Made by a program: the position numbers and the translations under genes
In this document: positions 8,877 to 16,634 of the stretch, piece by piece
Layout of the letters: every line of letters begins with the position of its first letter
How positions within the stretch are numbered: position 1 is the first letter of the stretch
Assembly: GCA_036783645.1 (NCBI GenBank)
Contig: DAIPWT010000011.1
Span: 18,542-82,541, forward strand
DNA length: 64,000 nucleotides
Origin: UBA4732 sp002404095
GTDB lineage: Bacteria > Planctomycetota > Planctomycetia > Gemmatales > Gemmataceae
Direction of reading: 5' to 3'
The notes under the pieces: generated by a model
Databases searched by the model: none
Told to the model about the DNA's origin: nothing
The model's input: the letters and a program-made list of their open reading frames with translations, nothing else

Positions 8877-9682
8877 CCGCTCGCCGGCAGTGCCGCCAGC
8901 CCTTTCTCATCCAGCATCACCCGCCGTATCGAAGTCGCCTTGCCCGTCGCGGCCTCCACCTCGAACACGACCCCTGACAACCGCGGATCGCCTTCCGCCA
9001 CGTCGAATGCGCTCGGCACGAACGTCACTGTCGTAGACATCACCCGGTCGATGCGCCGTCCTAGAATGCTGTCATACGGCCCCGACATGCCCACGTCGCA
9101 GATGAACGCCGTACCGCCAGGCAGGATCTGCTCGTCGGCTGTGGGAACGTGCGTGTGTGTGCCGAGAACGGCGCTGACGCGGCCTTTGAGATGATGGCCC
9201 ATGAGATATTTGTCCGCCGTCGCCTCGGCGTGCATGTCTACGACGACGACTCGCACGTCTGCCGGCAGCGATTGCAGCACCCGGTCGGCAGCGGCGAACG
9301 GGCAATCGACGGAGCGCATGAACGTTCGTCCGAGCAATGAAATCACGGCCACCTGCGTGCCGTCTTTCATGCGCGCCAGGGCAAACTCTCGTCCGGGGGC
9401 GTTCGCTGGGAAGTTGGCCGGCTTGCAGACGCGCTCTTCCTTAGTCAACGTGGCGATGATTTCCGCCTTTTTGTAAATGTGGTCTCCCAAAGTCACCAAA
9501 TCGACGCCGGCCTCGCGGACGCGGCGGTAGAGGGTGCTGGTGAGGCCGGAACCGTTGGCGGCGTTCTCGGCGTTGGCGATCACGCAGTCGATGCGCTCGT
9601 GCGCAATCAGTGACGGCAAGGCTTTCTTCAGAAAAATGATCCCGGGCGGCCCCACAATGTCGCCCAGAAAGAGGATGCGCAT
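8867..9682 (-). CDS. ymdB: YmdB-family metallophosphoesterase (TIGR00282)
   Basis: A 271-residue cytoplasmic phosphoesterase of the YmdB group; characterised members hydrolyse 2',3'-cyclic nucleotides with a two-metal site. Visible metal ligands: D8 (L-G-D-I-V-G), E and N in I-A-N-A-E-N-A near residue 39, H in V-D-M-H-A-E, and the G-T-H-T-H pair. The usual Asn of G-N-H is Asp here (L-G-D-H-I-Y); Asp can still bind metal. I chose the ATG at 9682 (M-R-I-L-F-L-G-D), the family start, over an ATG five codons upstream. The last residues and the stop lie inside a palindromic element, so the C-terminus may have been altered by its insertion. Confidence 0.88.
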   Translation of the reverse strand: MRILFLGDIVGPPGIIFLKKALPSLIAHERIDCVIANAENAANGSGLTSTLYRRVREAGVDLVTLGDHIYKKAEIIATLTKEERVCKPANFPANAPGREFALARMKDGTQVAVISLLGRTFMRSVDCPFAAADRVLQSLPADVRVVVVDMHAEATADKYLMGHHLKGRVSAVLGTHTHVPTADEQILPGGTAFICDVGMSGPYDSILGRRIDRVMSTTVTFVPSAFDVAEGDPRLSGVVFEVEAATGKATSIRRVMLDEKGLAALPASGIV

Positions 9683-10152
9683 AGGTACACCGATCATATA
9701 GAAGAGATTTCAAGACAAGGCTCAGTCTGGCAATTGGTATTAGCCCCGGAGGGGCGGCGGTCAATAGCTAGGGGCGCGAGCCCCTAGAGACCGCGGTGGA
9801 CCGGCCATCTCCCGATCAAAATACCGGGGAGCGCGGCATACGCCGGAAGCCAGGGGCTCGCGCCCTCGTTGTTCCCCACAATTTCCGAGTGGTCTTGGCA
9901 GCCTGGGGAAGACAGGGGATGATTGTAGCTCATTTGAGAGGTAGAAACGATCCCTGTCAATGGAGTGAGGTTATGATCGCGCCTAGTGCTTCGTCACGCA
10001 TGGATTGATGGGTGGGACGGGCTTCTAGCCCGTCCGGTCCCGCTGGACGGGCTAGAAGCCCGTCCCACCTGACCCATCAAAGTACGAGTGACGTTGCACT
10101 AAGCCACAGATGAACACAGATGAACTATGCGGTGGAAGGCCGGATATCCGAT
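9683..10152. other. Gene-poor stretch with palindromic elements
   Basis: I find no convincing gene here. Short palindromes occur at 9768-9787 (CTAGGGGC arms), with a partly complementary half near 9851-9867 (CAGGGGCTCGCGCCC). A 118-bp MITE-like element sits at 9984-10101. A 10-base tandem motif (ATGAACACAG-like) follows at 10104-10127 and recurs at 11998-12027. Confidence 0.6.
9984..10101. mobile_element. 118-bp MITE-like palindromic element, copy A
   Basis: The whole element is a nearly perfect inverted repeat bounded by TA-GTGC on the left and GCAC-TA on the right. Inner arms carry GTGGGACGGGCTTC and its complement. A second copy lies at 51364-51482 on other flanking sequence. No transposase is encoded, so it would be non-autonomous. 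The TA on both sides resembles the target duplication of IS630/mariner-type elements; this is inference. Confidence 0.75.
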
Positions 10153-10347
10153 ATGCCAGCGAAATCCAGGCGGATGACTGCGTTTGTGTGGCTCGTATGT
10201 TCCGCGCACCTACTGGTCGTGCCGGCCTGCAAACGGGCGGAGGTCGCGGCGCCCAACACGGAAGAGAAATCGCTGCCGCCGCCTCTCCCCCTCGTCGTCG
10301 TTTACCGCAATGACTTCAACGGACCTGTCGGCCGGGAGCGGCGTTAG
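10153..10347 (+). pseudogene. Truncated lipoprotein remnant
   Basis: A 64-codon frame from ATG 10153. It has a hydrophobic signal (A-F-V-W-L-V-C-S-A-H-L-L-V) and a lipobox-like L-V-V-P-A-C. About 30 residues later comes V-V-Y-R-N-D-F-N-G-P-V-G, which resembles the start of a concanavalin/LamG-like secreted domain. The frame then ends abruptly. I read it as the 5' end of a lipoprotein gene whose remainder has been lost. Confidence 0.45.
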
Positions 10348-10516
10348 GCGCGGCGGTCTCTGCCAAATTTCCTTCCCATCCCAAAATAATGCTTGCATCC
10401 TGACCCCGCGTTTGCAATGATAACTTCAGGATCGTCGCCCGCCTACCCGCCAGCCTGCTTTCCTCCGGCCCTTGCCCACGGACTTCCGCACGTTTGTCTA
10501 CCGCGAGGTACTTTCC

Positions 10517-11989
10517 ATGACGTTGGTTCGACCGCTGGTCTTCGCCGGCGCCCTGTTGGCGTTCGCCGTGCCGCTCCTTCACGCCGCCGACGCGCCCGTC
10601 GAGGCGCCGAAGGAAGTTAGCTATTACCGCGACGTGCGCCGCGTCTTTCAGCAGCACTGCCAGGGCTGCCACCAGCCGGCCAAGCCGCTCGGCGGCTTCG
10701 TCATGACCGATTACGCCGACCTCCTCAAGACCGGCGATCACCTGAAAATCGGCGTCGTTCCCGGCCAGCCCGATAAGAGCTTCGTCGTCGAACAGATCGA
10801 ATCCAAACCGGGTAAGAAAGCGGCCATGCCCAAGAACGCCGACCCGCTGCCGGCCGGCGAGGTCGAGATCGTCAAGAAGTGGATCGCCGCCGGCGCCAAG
10901 GACGACACGCCGACCAACGTCCGCGACATAATCAATGCCGAACACCCGCCCGTCTACGACCTGCCGCCTGTCATCACGTCCATCGACTTTTCGCCGGACG
11001 GCAAGCTCCTCGCCGTGGCCGGCTATCATGAAATCCTGCTCCACAACGCCGACGGCTCCGGCCTCGTCGGCCGATTGGTGGGGTTGTCGGAGCGCATTCA
11101 GATGCTGGCGTTCTCGCCGGACGGCACGATGTTGGCCGCGGCGGGCGGCTCGCCTGGACGCTTCGGCGAGCTGCAAATCTGGGATGTGGTCAAGAAGAAG
11201 CTCAAGGCGTCGCAGTCGATCACCTTCGACACGATATACGGCCTCAGCTGGTCGCCTGACGGTACCAAGATCGCCTTCGGCTGCTCTGACAACAGCGTCC
11301 GGGCCGTCGATGTCGCTACGGGCAAGCAGATCCTCTACCAGGGCGCCCATAGCGAATGGGTGCTAGGCACCGTCTTCTCGAAAGACTCGAAATTCCTCGC
11401 GTCCGTCAGCCGCGACGGCACGATGAAGCTGACCGAGGTCGCCACCCAGCGCTTCATCGACAATATCACGAGCATTACTCCAGGAGCGCTCAAAGGCGGC
11501 TTGCTGGCGGTCGCCCGCGACCCGGTGAAGCGCGAGCAGAAGGTAAAGGTGGACGCCGGCGGAATCGATAAGTCGGACAAGTGGTATGATGAACTATTGA
11601 TCGCCGGCTCCGACGGCGTACCGCGTCTGTACAAGATGCACCGCGAGACGAAGCGCGTCATCGGCGACGACGCCAACAAGGTTCACGAATATCCGGCAAT
11701 GCCCGGCCGCATCTTCGCCTTGGCCTTCAACAAGGACGGCAGCCGGTTCGCGGCCGGCAGCAGCCTCGACGGCACGGGTGAAGTGCGCGTCTACCAGACG
11801 GCCGACGCCAAGCAAGTGTCGAAGTTCGTGGGCCAGCCGGGGCCGGTGTACACGGTCGCGTATAACCCCGACGGCAAGATCATCGCCGAGGCCGGCTTTG
11901 ACGGCATGGTGCGACTGATCGACCCGGAGACCGGCAAGTTGGTCAAGGAATTTGTGCCGGTGCCGCTAAAGGCCGTCGCCGTTAAGTAA
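10517..11989 (+). CDS. Secreted cytochrome c / WD40 repeat protein
   Basis: A 490-residue exported protein of a type abundant in planctomycetes. A signal peptide (residues 1-25, ending L-H-A-A-D) is followed by a single-haem domain with C-Q-G-C-H near residue 50 and a Met-containing segment typical of planctomycete cytochromes. From about residue 150 to 490 there are WD40-like beta-propeller blades (repeated D-F-S-P-D-G-K-L-L-A, A-F-S-P-D-G-T, S-W-S-P-D-G-T-K). The ATG at 10517 precedes the signal peptide; an ATG 15 codons upstream is unlikely. It is followed after 61 bases by the DUF1549/1553 gene, a common pairing; the role is unknown, presumably periplasmic redox or binding. Confidence 0.88.
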   Translation: MTLVRPLVFAGALLAFAVPLLHAADAPVEAPKEVSYYRDVRRVFQQHCQGCHQPAKPLGGFVMTDYADLLKTGDHLKIGVVPGQPDKSFVVEQIESKPGKKAAMPKNADPLPAGEVEIVKKWIAAGAKDDTPTNVRDIINAEHPPVYDLPPVITSIDFSPDGKLLAVAGYHEILLHNADGSGLVGRLVGLSERIQMLAFSPDGTMLAAAGGSPGRFGELQIWDVVKKKLKASQSITFDTIYGLSWSPDGTKIAFGCSDNSVRAVDVATGKQILYQGAHSEWVLGTVFSKDSKFLASVSRDGTMKLTEVATQRFIDNITSITPGALKGGLLAVARDPVKREQKVKVDAGGIDKSDKWYDELLIAGSDGVPRLYKMHRETKRVIGDDANKVHEYPAMPGRIFALAFNKDGSRFAAGSSLDGTGEVRVYQTADAKQVSKFVGQPGPVYTVAYNPDGKIIAEAGFDGMVRLIDPETGKLVKEFVPVPLKAVAVK

Positions 11990-12050
11990 AGAAAATAGCC
12001 ACGGATGAACACAGATGAACACAGATAAGATCGTGGGAAAGGGAAGCATC

Positions 12051-15000
12051 ATGAGAAATGACCATCGCGTCTCCATACGTTTCGCCGCCATTTTCGTCGC
12101 GGCCTTGTGCTGTACCGCCGTCCGTGCCGCCGAAACGCTGCCGCCAGGGGCGAAGCTCGTCAAGATCGAGGCCCAGCCGGCCAACATCACTTTGAACACT
12201 CCGTACCAGTACGCGCAGGTCGTGTTGACGGGCGTCCTCGACACGGGCGAACGCCTCGACGTTACGCGCATGGCTCAGATTGAAAAGCCGGCCAACCTCA
12301 ATGTGAGTCCGACCGTATTGGTGCGGCCGGCGGCCGACGGCGACGGCGTACTCAAATTCAGCCTTGCCGGACAGACGGCCGCGATCCCAGTCAAAGTGGC
12401 GGGACTAAAAGATAAATATGAGGTCAGTTTTGTCCGTGATGTGATGCCCACCATGTCGCGCATGGGCTGTAACGCTGGCACCTGTCACGGCGCCCAGAAC
12501 GGCAAGAACGGCTTCAAACTCTCGCTTCGCGGTTACGATCCCGTCCTCGACCACCGCTCGCTGACCGACGACCTGGAAGGCCGTCGCTTCAATCGCCCCG
12601 CTCCCGACGCCAGTCTGATGCTGCTCAAGCCGTCCGGCGGCGTACCGCACGTCGGCGGCGTCCTTTACCACCCGGGCGACCCGCCGTATGAATTGCTGCG
12701 TTCGTGGATCGCCGAAGGCGTCAAACTCGATCTGACCAGTCCGCGCGTGACCAAGCTCGAAGTCTTGCCGAAAAGTCCTGTGATTCCGCTGCCCAAGATG
12801 AAGCAACAGATGTCGGTCTACGCGACCTACTCCGATGGCAAGGTGCGCGACGTGACGGCCGAGGCGTTTCTCGATAGCAGCAACACGGAGGTGGCCACGG
12901 TGGACCGGCAAGGCACGCTGACGGCCGAGCGCCGCGGCGAATCGACCGTGCTGGCCCGCTACGAAGGCGCCTACTCCGCCGCCACGCTTGTCGTCATGGG
13001 CGACCGCAGCGGCTACGCCTGGAAGGACGTGCCGGCGTACAACTATATCGACACACTCGTTTACGACAAGTTGCGTCTTATCAAAGAGATGCCTGGCGAT
13101 GTCTGCACCGACGCGGAGTTCATCCGCCGCGTGAACCTCGACTTGACCGGCTTGCCGCCTACGTCGGATGTGGTCCGTGCCTTTTTGGCCGACGCGCGGC
13201 CGCAGCGCGTCAAGCGCGATGAGGTGGTGGACAAGCTCATCGGCGGCCCTGAATTTATCGAATACTGGACCAATAAATGGGCCGATTTGCTCGACGTGAA
13301 CCGCAAGTTCCTCGGCCCGCAAGGGGCGACGGCGTACCGCGCCTGGATTCGCAAGGCGGTCGCTGACAACATGCCCTATGACCAGCTGGCTCACGCCATT
13401 TTGACGGGATCAGGGTCGAACCTCGACAACCCGCCAGCAAGCTACTACAAGATTCTGCGCGACCCCGACGCGGCCATGGAAAACACGACGCAACTGTTCC
13501 TGGCCGTGCGCTTCAACTGCAATAAGTGCCACGACCACCCATTCGAGCGTTGGACGCAAAACCAGTATTACGATCTGACCGCGTTCTTCGCACAGGTCGG
13601 CCGGAAGGAAGACCCCAAGTTTAAGGGCCAGAAGATCGGCGGCACGGCCGTAGACGGCGCCGCTCCGCTGGTGGAGGATATTTCCGATACGAATGCGGGC
13701 GATGTGAAGCATCCTCGCACCGGCGCGATCGCTCCGCCCGTATTCCCGTTCATGCACCCCGACCTGGCGCCGCCGACAGCCTCGCGCCGCGAGCAGTTGG
13801 CCCACTGGATGGTCTCCAAGCAGAACCCCTATTTCGCCAAGAGTTACGTCAACCGTATCTGGAGCTATCTTCTCGGCGTGGGCATCATCGAGCCGGTGGA
13901 CGACATCCGCGCCGGCAACCCAGCGACCAACCCGCCGCTGCTCGACCGCCTGACCCAGGAATTCATCGCCGGCGGCTTCAACACCCGCGAAGTGATGCGT
14001 ACCATCTGCAAGTCGCGCACTTACCAGCTCTCGATTAACACCAATCCCTGGAACAAGGGCGACGATCAGAACTACGCCCACGCCATCCCACGCCGCCTAC
14101 CGGCCGAGGTGCTGTACGATTCGATCCAGCGGGCGACGGGTTCGGCGAGCCATTTGCCTGGCCTGGCGGTAGGCGCGCGGGCCGCGCAGCTTCTCGACTC
14201 CGAGCAGGACGCGCCCGGCGGCTTCCTCGACCTGTTCGGCAAGCCGGCGCGCGAATCCGTGTGCGAGTGCGAGCGCTCCACAACCATGATGCTGGGGCCG
14301 GTGCTAAACATGGTAAACGGCCCGGTCGTCGGCGAGGCCGTCAAAGATCCGACAAACCGGATCGCCAAACTCCTTACTACCGAGAAGGACAACGCCAAGA
14401 TCATTGATGAGTTGTATTTGTCCATCCTATGTCGCCCGCCGACCTCGGCCGAGTTGAACGAAGCGATCAAGGCGTTCAAGGACGGCGAGGCGGACTACAG
14501 CGTCGCCGTTACGGAACACGCGAAACGGGTCGCCGAGCTGGCTGCTTATGAAAAGAGCCTCGACGCCCGGCAGGCGCAATGGGAAAAGGATTTACAGACT
14601 ACACCTGTCTGGACTGTCCTTGATGTGGAGAACCCCAAGGCCGCGGGCGGCGCGATCTTGACTAAGCAGCCGGACGGCTCGGTCTTGGCGACGGGGACGA
14701 ACGCCTTCCCGGGAATGTATACGCTGAATGCCAAGGTGAAGCTGGCGACCGTGACGGCCGTGCGTCTGGAAGCGCTGCCTGATCCGAGTCTGCCGGCGCA
14801 GGGACCGGGTCGAGCGCCGAACGGCAACTTCGTTCTCAACGAGTTCAAGGTCAGCGCCAAGGCGGAGGGCGCGGCAGGCGCCTTCACGCCGGTGGCGTTG
14901 CACAACGCCCAGGCCGATTTCTCACAGGACGCCTGGGCGGTGGCCGGAGCCATCGACGGCAACGAGGCGACAGGCTGGGCGGTGTCGCCCCAGTTCGGCA

Positions 15001-15383
15001 AGGCGCACACGGCCGTTTTCGAGACCAAGACTCCGCTCGCTTTCCCTAACGGAGCGGAGTTGTCGATCACGATGGTGCAGAAGTTCCCGGGCAAGGATCA
15101 CAACCTCGGCAAGTTCCGCATTTCCGTAACGACGGCGAAAGCGCCGATTTTGCTGAACGGCCCACCGGCGCCGATCGCGGCGATCCTCAATACTCCGCCG
15201 GAGAAACGGACGCCGGCGCAGGCAGCCGAACTCAAGCGCGACTTCCGAGCGACGGACGCGGAATACAATCGGCTGGCGCATCAGTTGGCAGAGTTCGCCG
15301 TGCCTGTCGATAAGCGACATCCGGGGGCGCAAGACCTCGTGTGGGCGCTGCTTAACTCGAAGGCGTTCCAGTTTAACCATTAA
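12051..15383 (+). CDS. DUF1549/DUF1553 protein with Ig-like and haem motifs
   Basis: A 1110-residue exported protein, planctomycete-specific. Order: signal peptide (1-29); an N-terminal beta region; a PSCyt1-like segment with C-N-A-G-T-C-H-G near residue 140; a bacterial Ig-like (BIG2) domain at about 260-345; DUF1549 at about 350-560 with C-N-K-C-H near 491; DUF1553 from about 590. An unusual insert of about 200 residues (roughly 840-1040), resembling a discoidin/carbohydrate-binding beta domain, separates DUF1553 from its usual terminal motif, here V-W-A-L-L-N-S-K-A-F-Q-F-N-H. ATG 12051 follows GGGAAG and begins the signal peptide. Function unknown; a redox or polysaccharide role on the cell surface is often proposed. 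Confidence 0.9.
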   Translation: MRNDHRVSIRFAAIFVAALCCTAVRAAETLPPGAKLVKIEAQPANITLNTPYQYAQVVLTGVLDTGERLDVTRMAQIEKPANLNVSPTVLVRPAADGDGVLKFSLAGQTAAIPVKVAGLKDKYEVSFVRDVMPTMSRMGCNAGTCHGAQNGKNGFKLSLRGYDPVLDHRSLTDDLEGRRFNRPAPDASLMLLKPSGGVPHVGGVLYHPGDPPYELLRSWIAEGVKLDLTSPRVTKLEVLPKSPVIPLPKMKQQMSVYATYSDGKVRDVTAEAFLDSSNTEVATVDRQGTLTAERRGESTVLARYEGAYSAATLVVMGDRSGYAWKDVPAYNYIDTLVYDKLRLIKEMPGDVCTDAEFIRRVNLDLTGLPPTSDVVRAFLADARPQRVKRDEVVDKLIGGPEFIEYWTNKWADLLDVNRKFLGPQGATAYRAWIRKAVADNMPYDQLAHAILTGSGSNLDNPPASYYKILRDPDAAMENTTQLFLAVRFNCNKCHDHPFERWTQNQYYDLTAFFAQVGRKEDPKFKGQKIGGTAVDGAAPLVEDISDTNAGDVKHPRTGAIAPPVFPFMHPDLAPPTASRREQLAHWMVSKQNPYFAKSYVNRIWSYLLGVGIIEPVDDIRAGNPATNPPLLDRLTQEFIAGGFNTREVMRTICKSRTYQLSINTNPWNKGDDQNYAHAIPRRLPAEVLYDSIQRATGSASHLPGLAVGARAAQLLDSEQDAPGGFLDLFGKPARESVCECERSTTMMLGPVLNMVNGPVVGEAVKDPTNRIAKLLTTEKDNAKIIDELYLSILCRPPTSAELNEAIKAFKDGEADYSVAVTEHAKRVAELAAYEKSLDARQAQWEKDLQTTPVWTVLDVENPKAAGGAILTKQPDGSVLATGTNAFPGMYTLNAKVKLATVTAVRLEALPDPSLPAQGPGRAPNGNFVLNEFKVSAKAEGAAGAFTPVALHNAQADFSQDAWAVAGAIDGNEATGWAVSPQFGKAHTAVFETKTPLAFPNGAELSITMVQKFPGKDHNLGKFRISVTTAKAPILLNGPPAPIAAILNTPPEKRTPAQAAELKRDFRATDAEYNRLAHQLAEFAVPVDKRHPGAQDLVWALLNSKAFQFNH

Positions 15384-15407
15384 TCGGCCGGCTTGCCGCC
15401 GATTGGT

Positions 15408-15456
15408 CCACGGCCCCGCGGCGTGATTCGCACGCCTCGGGGCCGTGGCTTTTTAG
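15408..15456 (+). terminator. Intrinsic terminator after the DUF1549/1553 gene
   Basis: Hairpin with perfect 11-bp outer arms (15408-15418 and 15438-15448) and an inner GCGTG/CACGC pairing, followed by CTTTTTAG. It lies 25 bases after the stop codon and 12 before the next start. Confidence 0.85.
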
Positions 15457-15467
15457 ATACGTTGGCC

Positions 15468-16463
15468 ATGATCCACCTCCTGCTCGACCGGCAGCAGCCC
15501 AAAGACACCGACAGCGCATCATTGAGTATTCCGGGATCGAGGGCCGCGGAGATGCCATTTAAAGAAGGCGAGCCGCCGGCCCTGGAACTGCAAGTGACCA
15601 GTCCGGCAAACGTGCGAGACGCGGCGTATACCCTGATCGGAACCGTGCGGACGGAAGCCGATGCGAGTTGGCTGGAGGGCAGCTCGGTGCGCATTCGCTC
15701 GCTCATTACCGGGTTGACGGATGAGGCGTTTCTCGACGGCGGCGGTTCCTTCGCGCAGGATTTGGAATTGCAACCGGAAACCGACAACTCCCTTGAACTC
15801 ACCGTGTGCGATGGCGTAGGTCGTGAGGCGGCCCGCCTGGTAGTGACAATCCGTTGTCAGTCCGCCGGCCCGGCGCTCGGTCAGGGCGTATCGCAGAAGC
15901 AGACCGTCGCTCAGCCGTCGCTCGACCCGCCGTGGCCGCGATTCGCCCAGCTGGTGCGGCGATGTCTCGACCTTGCCGTCGAGGCGGCAACCGCGCTGGG
16001 ACTCGCCCGCGAAGAATTGTTCGAGCATGTCCACGCCCAAGAGCGCTACGCCGAACAAGCATACGAGGAAAATAATCAGGTACTCTACCAGGAGTGCCGT
16101 GAGAACTTGGAAAAATACGTCGGCTATCTCGATCAGTTGAAGCGCGACGCTCTGCCGCGGCCGGCCGCGCCGCAACTTCCGCCGGAAGAGGAAGCGAAGG
16201 ATTCTGTTGCGCGTTTTCGCGATTACTTGGCGACGGTCTGGAAGCAGGTACGCGCCAAGCAACGGATCGACCTGGAACCGCGCTTGACCGAGATCGCCGG
16301 GCAGGCGCGAGGTTTCACGCAACGGATGAAATCGGAGCCGACGGCCGTCGTCCGCGACGCGCGACGACTTGGCGCCGAGGTTCACAAAATCGAGGAGCAG
16401 CTTACGCAAGGCCGAAGGCAATCAACGGGCGGCGGCGCCGAGCTGCTTGAAGGATCGTCGTGA
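15468..16463 (+). CDS. Uncharacterised protein with beta domain and helical tail
   Basis: A 331-residue protein I do not recognise by name. Residues about 38-135 alternate hydrophobic and polar residues like an Ig-type beta sandwich (A-Y-T-L-I-G-T-V, N-S-L-E-L-T-V-C-D-G-V-G-R-E). From about 165 to 310 it is helical and charged (A-Q-E-R-Y-A-E-Q-A-Y-E-E-N and later segments), likely coiled coil. No signal peptide. The ATG at 15468 sits just after the terminator hairpin. It ends one base before the frame of the following TPR protein begins, so the two may act together. Planctomycete Hsp70-linked proteins have similar segments, but that is only an impression. Confidence 0.6.
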   Translation: MIHLLLDRQQPKDTDSASLSIPGSRAAEMPFKEGEPPALELQVTSPANVRDAAYTLIGTVRTEADASWLEGSSVRIRSLITGLTDEAFLDGGGSFAQDLELQPETDNSLELTVCDGVGREAARLVVTIRCQSAGPALGQGVSQKQTVAQPSLDPPWPRFAQLVRRCLDLAVEAATALGLAREELFEHVHAQERYAEQAYEENNQVLYQECRENLEKYVGYLDQLKRDALPRPAAPQLPPEEEAKDSVARFRDYLATVWKQVRAKQRIDLEPRLTEIAGQARGFTQRMKSEPTAVVRDARRLGAEVHKIEEQLTQGRRQSTGGGAELLEGSS

Positions 16464-16493
16464 TTGCGATACGCTGCGTGGGGCAAGTTAGCC

Positions 16494-16625
16494 CCTGGTT
16501 CCCACGCTCTGCGTGGGAACCCACGGGTGCGACGCTCTGCGTCGCGTCCGGCTCGGTTCAGCGGCTCCAGGGTTCGGGACGCAGAGCGTCCGGGCGGCGT
16601 TCCCACGCAGAGCGTGGGAACCAGG
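16494..16625. repeat. 132-bp palindromic element (TCCCACGC family), copy A
   Basis: Outer arms 16494-16520 and 16599-16625 are perfect 27-bp inverted repeats. Inner GACGCTCTGCGTC-type arms are also present. An element of exactly the same length and layout lies at 38287-38418 inside batD. Here it separates the helical protein from the TPR gene and supplies the AGGA of the latter's ribosome-binding site. Confidence 0.9.
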
Positions 16626-16634
16626 AAGAATGGC

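Noticed and set aside
10316..11350. A 344-codon minus-strand frame opposite the WD40 gene
   Set aside because: Shadow frame without recognisable domains or ribosome-binding site.
12405..13394. A 329-codon minus-strand frame inside the DUF1549/1553 gene
   Set aside because: Shadow frame. The + strand gene has clear domains throughout.
16464..16634. A 57-codon N-terminal extension of the TPR protein
   Set aside because: It is a translation of the palindromic element. ATG 16635 has a good ribosome-binding site and starts just before the membrane segment.
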